Part shown: piece by piece, positions 61,288-64,000 of the stretch | How the letters are laid out: each line of letters opens with the position of its first letter | How positions within the stretch are numbered: position 1 is the stretch's first letter | NCBI GenBank assembly: GCA_031763025.1 | Contig: JASSKH010000001.1 | Span: 7,993,024 to 8,057,023 of the forward strand | Reading direction: 5' to 3' | Length of the DNA: 64,000 bases | Origin: Macrocystis pyrifera | Taxonomy: Eukaryota > Sar > Phaeophyceae > Laminariales > Laminariaceae | Translations under genes and position numbers: made by a program | Notes under the pieces: model-generated | Told to the model about the DNA's origin: nothing | The model's input: only the letters and a program-made list of their open reading frames with translations | Database searches by the model: none

Positions 61288-64000
61288 CTAGCGTGGGGTG
61301 TTGACACCTATTCGCGTCCCAACCACCGCCAGCATTGCGCTGGCGCAACTATCTACAAAGGTGACGGTAACAATATCTCGCGGCACAGTATCGCTTGCAC
61401 TGCCTCGTTGACGCCCAGTCGAATATTCACTACGCCCAGCTGGCCGCAGAGACACGCGCCTAGCAGACAGCAAGCCCGGCGAGATTATTTGGACGCGCCT
61501 CGGCGTGTGAGTCGGTGACTGTGCTTTTGTCCTCACTCTGTTGTTAAAAAGGATACTCGCCCACGTAGAGGTGCTGCCTTCATCATCAGAGTCGCTAACC
61601 ATCTGTCGAATGGCAAACCACGAGAGCCAGAGGACGGAGAGAGCCAGCACCACGTTTACGGTGACCAGACATTTTCCCAGAGTCTCGAGGTGTGAATCTT
61701 CCGCGATATCTAGCTTTATCATCAGCGCCAGGAAATAGCTCAAGAATATCACCACGCACCCCTGTAGATGAATCAAACACAAAACAAAGTGGGTCACGTG
61801 CGAGGGGGCCAAAGAAACACGAATTGGGTGCTGATAGCGCGTATCAATATTGGTGCTGCACTCAGCCACTGGGCATTGCATGTTGAGTGCATTACACTGC
61901 GTGTACTAATGTGTCTTCGAGAATATCTGCAGTAGATTTTACTTATTGGAACATGCGCTAATCATGAGGCGCACTTCCAACGGGCGATTGCCCATTACGC
62001 GAATACTAATAGCACAGCCGCAGCATACAAAACGATTGAACTGACTAGCATTCGTGCACTGAAAAATATCCTAAATCTATACGTCTACCGCAGTACAAAT
62101 ACAGCTTCACGTCTCACCAGGCGATAGAGCGACGAGTCCACGGGGTCCACGTGGGGCCGAACGAGCTCGAAGGCCAGCAGACTAACAAAGGCGAAGATGC
62201 AAGCCGTGGCCGCTTGTATAGCGCTGTGAGGCGCATTGCAAATTAGAACCTCTGTCAGAAGGATCCTCCGGCCGCACTCAACCACTTCGTAGTAGTAAAC
62301 GTTGGACCCTGCGTACGATGGTGGTCAAGCAAATGAAGTGTTCAACCCAATATTTAGCGTGCTCAGGCTACCAACCAAGCTACCAAAACAATTTAGGCAC
62401 GCCGAAATCCTATCGAGATGATATTGCAGATATGGTGAAAAAAAACTTCATCGCTCAATCACAAACCACGTACGACGTTTGCAATTTTGTCTCCATACCC
62501 CGCTAACCCTCACCAAAGTCCTTCCATAAGAATATCAAAGGGACCAGCTCTGGATGCTCCATCCGTGCCTTCATTTTTTCGTCCAGCTCTTGCAACTCTT
62601 GACGGGACCAATACGCCTTGGTCTGGCCATTTGATGCTGTTAGTAGTATCACAGAAGCTGTATCGTTCCCTTCATCAACGCCTGTCCCCGTAGTATCGTC
62701 TCTGGCGCTATAGCCCTCGTCTTCCCCGGCGGAGTAGATACGAGGGTTGAGCAGTTTCCGTTTTCTCCAGAGAATGAGGTAGTACAAAACGGGGATGCCG
62801 ATCGGATACACCTTCACGACCACCGGACGTTGATCGGGACAGGTTGTATGAAAGGACACATATCTAGAAGGAGACGCATGGCGCCTCCCGAACGCGACCA
62901 ATATCGTGCAAGTACATACCGCCAAGCACGCCGCGCAGTTTGTAGTGGACGGTACATCATGCTAGGCATGCAGCAACACACCAGTGTGTGCTCTTGGTAA
63001 CACTATCGGCACCCCGACTGACTCACCAAGATCATGAGCCCTGCGTATAAAATATATAGCTTATGCGTGTGTGTACCACACGATATGCTGTAATCTGCCC
63101 TGAGGTAGCTCTCGCCCTCCACAACATCGTGGTCGCAAGCGAAGGTCTTGAACACCACAGAAGAGGCAGAGGTGAACATCTGCACTTGAAACGACGGAAA
63201 GAGAACTACAGCTGTAGACTTGCCGGAATGACTACTTGCCCGCAAGCGGAAATAGAATGGTGGCCACGTGACGATGAAAGCAAGGTTTGGCGACAATATA
63301 GCCGTTTGAAATTGCAGCTGCAAGGCAAAACGCCGACCAGTCACTACTACTGGGCCCCACAAACTCAACTAGTAGACTCTGATAGGTTAAGCTCGTGATA
63401 TCGTTTATCATTCACGAAGCATGCCGACCGTTACGTCATGTGCCCATTGATAGCAATGAATAGTGCTGTGTTGTGCAGTACATATGCCATAGGAGCATCT
63501 CCGGCTCGACCAGCCCGTGCCGGAGAGCACGTCGGGAAAAACACCACATCCTGATGCGCACGCTAAAATCGGCTCGGAGCCGGAACCGATCCTAACCTCA
63601 ACTTGTTTCTTACCAGTGTACATTACTTCGTCTGACGGTTACATTTGCTGAAGACACAAATTATCACTGTGTACAGAATACTTACCAAGAATGTTAGAAG
63701 CAAGCCGGCCGTCACATGCCTCGACCACGCAGCTCGCTTTGCCCTCACCCCGGCCGATCCAATACCCGCCCGGAGCTTTGACATGTGGTACGTTACCACC
63801 AGCCCGGCAGCCACCACAAGCGGCGTGATCGTCGTAGCCAGTAGTTGTCGATAGAAATTCAAGGGCGGTAGAACGCACGACGCCGATAAGATGTACCCCA
63901 GGTCGAAGTTGAAGACGTTGACCCACGACAAGAACACCGAGTAGTAAACCGGGAACTCGACTCCCGTGATACTCGAAAACACGGTGAGGACCTGCCACAC
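61288..64000 (-). CDS. Paralog C: 3' part of the multi-TM membrane protein, intact
   Basis: Minus-strand exons: 63686->64000, 63027-63179, 62514-62811, 62118-62308, 61288-61761, all GT-AG (the 62811 acceptor is AAG instead of CAG). Phases 0, 0, 1, 0 match A and B, and the frame is continuous for 476 codons to the stop at 61288. Conserved blocks: SITGVEFPVYYSVFLSW, LSASCVLPPLNFY, WSRHVTAGLLLTFL, VYPIGIPVLYYLILW, ELVPLIFLWKDFG, YYYEVVECGRR, CVVIFLSYFLALMIKLD. About seven TM segments are visible. The C-terminal tail after WFAIRQMV is about 100 residues, polar and variable between copies, probably cytosolic. The 5' exons (beta-helix, Cys-rich module expected from B) lie beyond the right edge. It is the only copy of the three with no break in the visible part, so it is the best candidate for function. 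Confidence 0.8.

Overview
This is nuclear DNA from a eukaryote with many introns and many transposons. There are no operons, Shine-Dalgarno sites, tight gene packing or CRISPR arrays. Real coding sequence lies in GT-AG spliced exons separated by long repeat-rich stretches. The protein families (beta-helix / Cys-rich / multi-TM membrane proteins, a DIRS-like RT, CAG/CTG-rich satellites) fit a stramenopile, most likely a brown alga such as Ectocarpus. That assignment rests on family recognition, not on a search.

The main genic content is three paralogs of one large membrane-protein family. Copy A (1-3442, +) is cut by the window start. Copy B (30640-41354, +) is complete at its N terminus: signal peptide, right-handed beta-helix with GGA(I/V)/FxxN repeats like chlamydial polymorphic outer-membrane proteins, EGF-like and Cys-rich module, then about eight membrane segments. 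Copy C (61288-64000, -) runs off the right edge. All three share four introns at the same positions and phases. A and B each lost one base, at different points, in the exon for the cytosolic loop. A also gained one base later and B lost another near its 3' end. C reads through cleanly.

The rest is a mosaic of mobile and repeated DNA. 7-9 kb: two ~115-bp TIR elements, a tRNA-derived SINE and an AAC microsatellite. 13.3-18.8 kb (-): a decayed RT/RNase H retroelement with a gag-like zinc-knuckle region upstream. 20.8-23.7 kb: two more SINE copies, one split by a 500-bp insertion that looks like a solo LTR. 25.2-29.2 kb and 44.2-47.4 kb: the two arms of a long inverted repeat, facing each other across gene B. 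Each arm has a CAG/CTG composite satellite and a damaged gene with an OTU-protease-like 3' exon. 29.2-29.9 kb: a separate TIR element at the end of the left arm. 47.3-52.9 kb: two LINE fragments (-), one keeping the YADD motif, with a TIR element and a 2.3-kb foldback element between them. 55-61 kb: diverged duplications and GGCCC-rich repeats with no recognisable gene.

A, B and C look like an expanding and decaying family of receptor- or channel-like surface proteins in a repeat-dense region. I saw no rRNA and no convincing intact tRNA.
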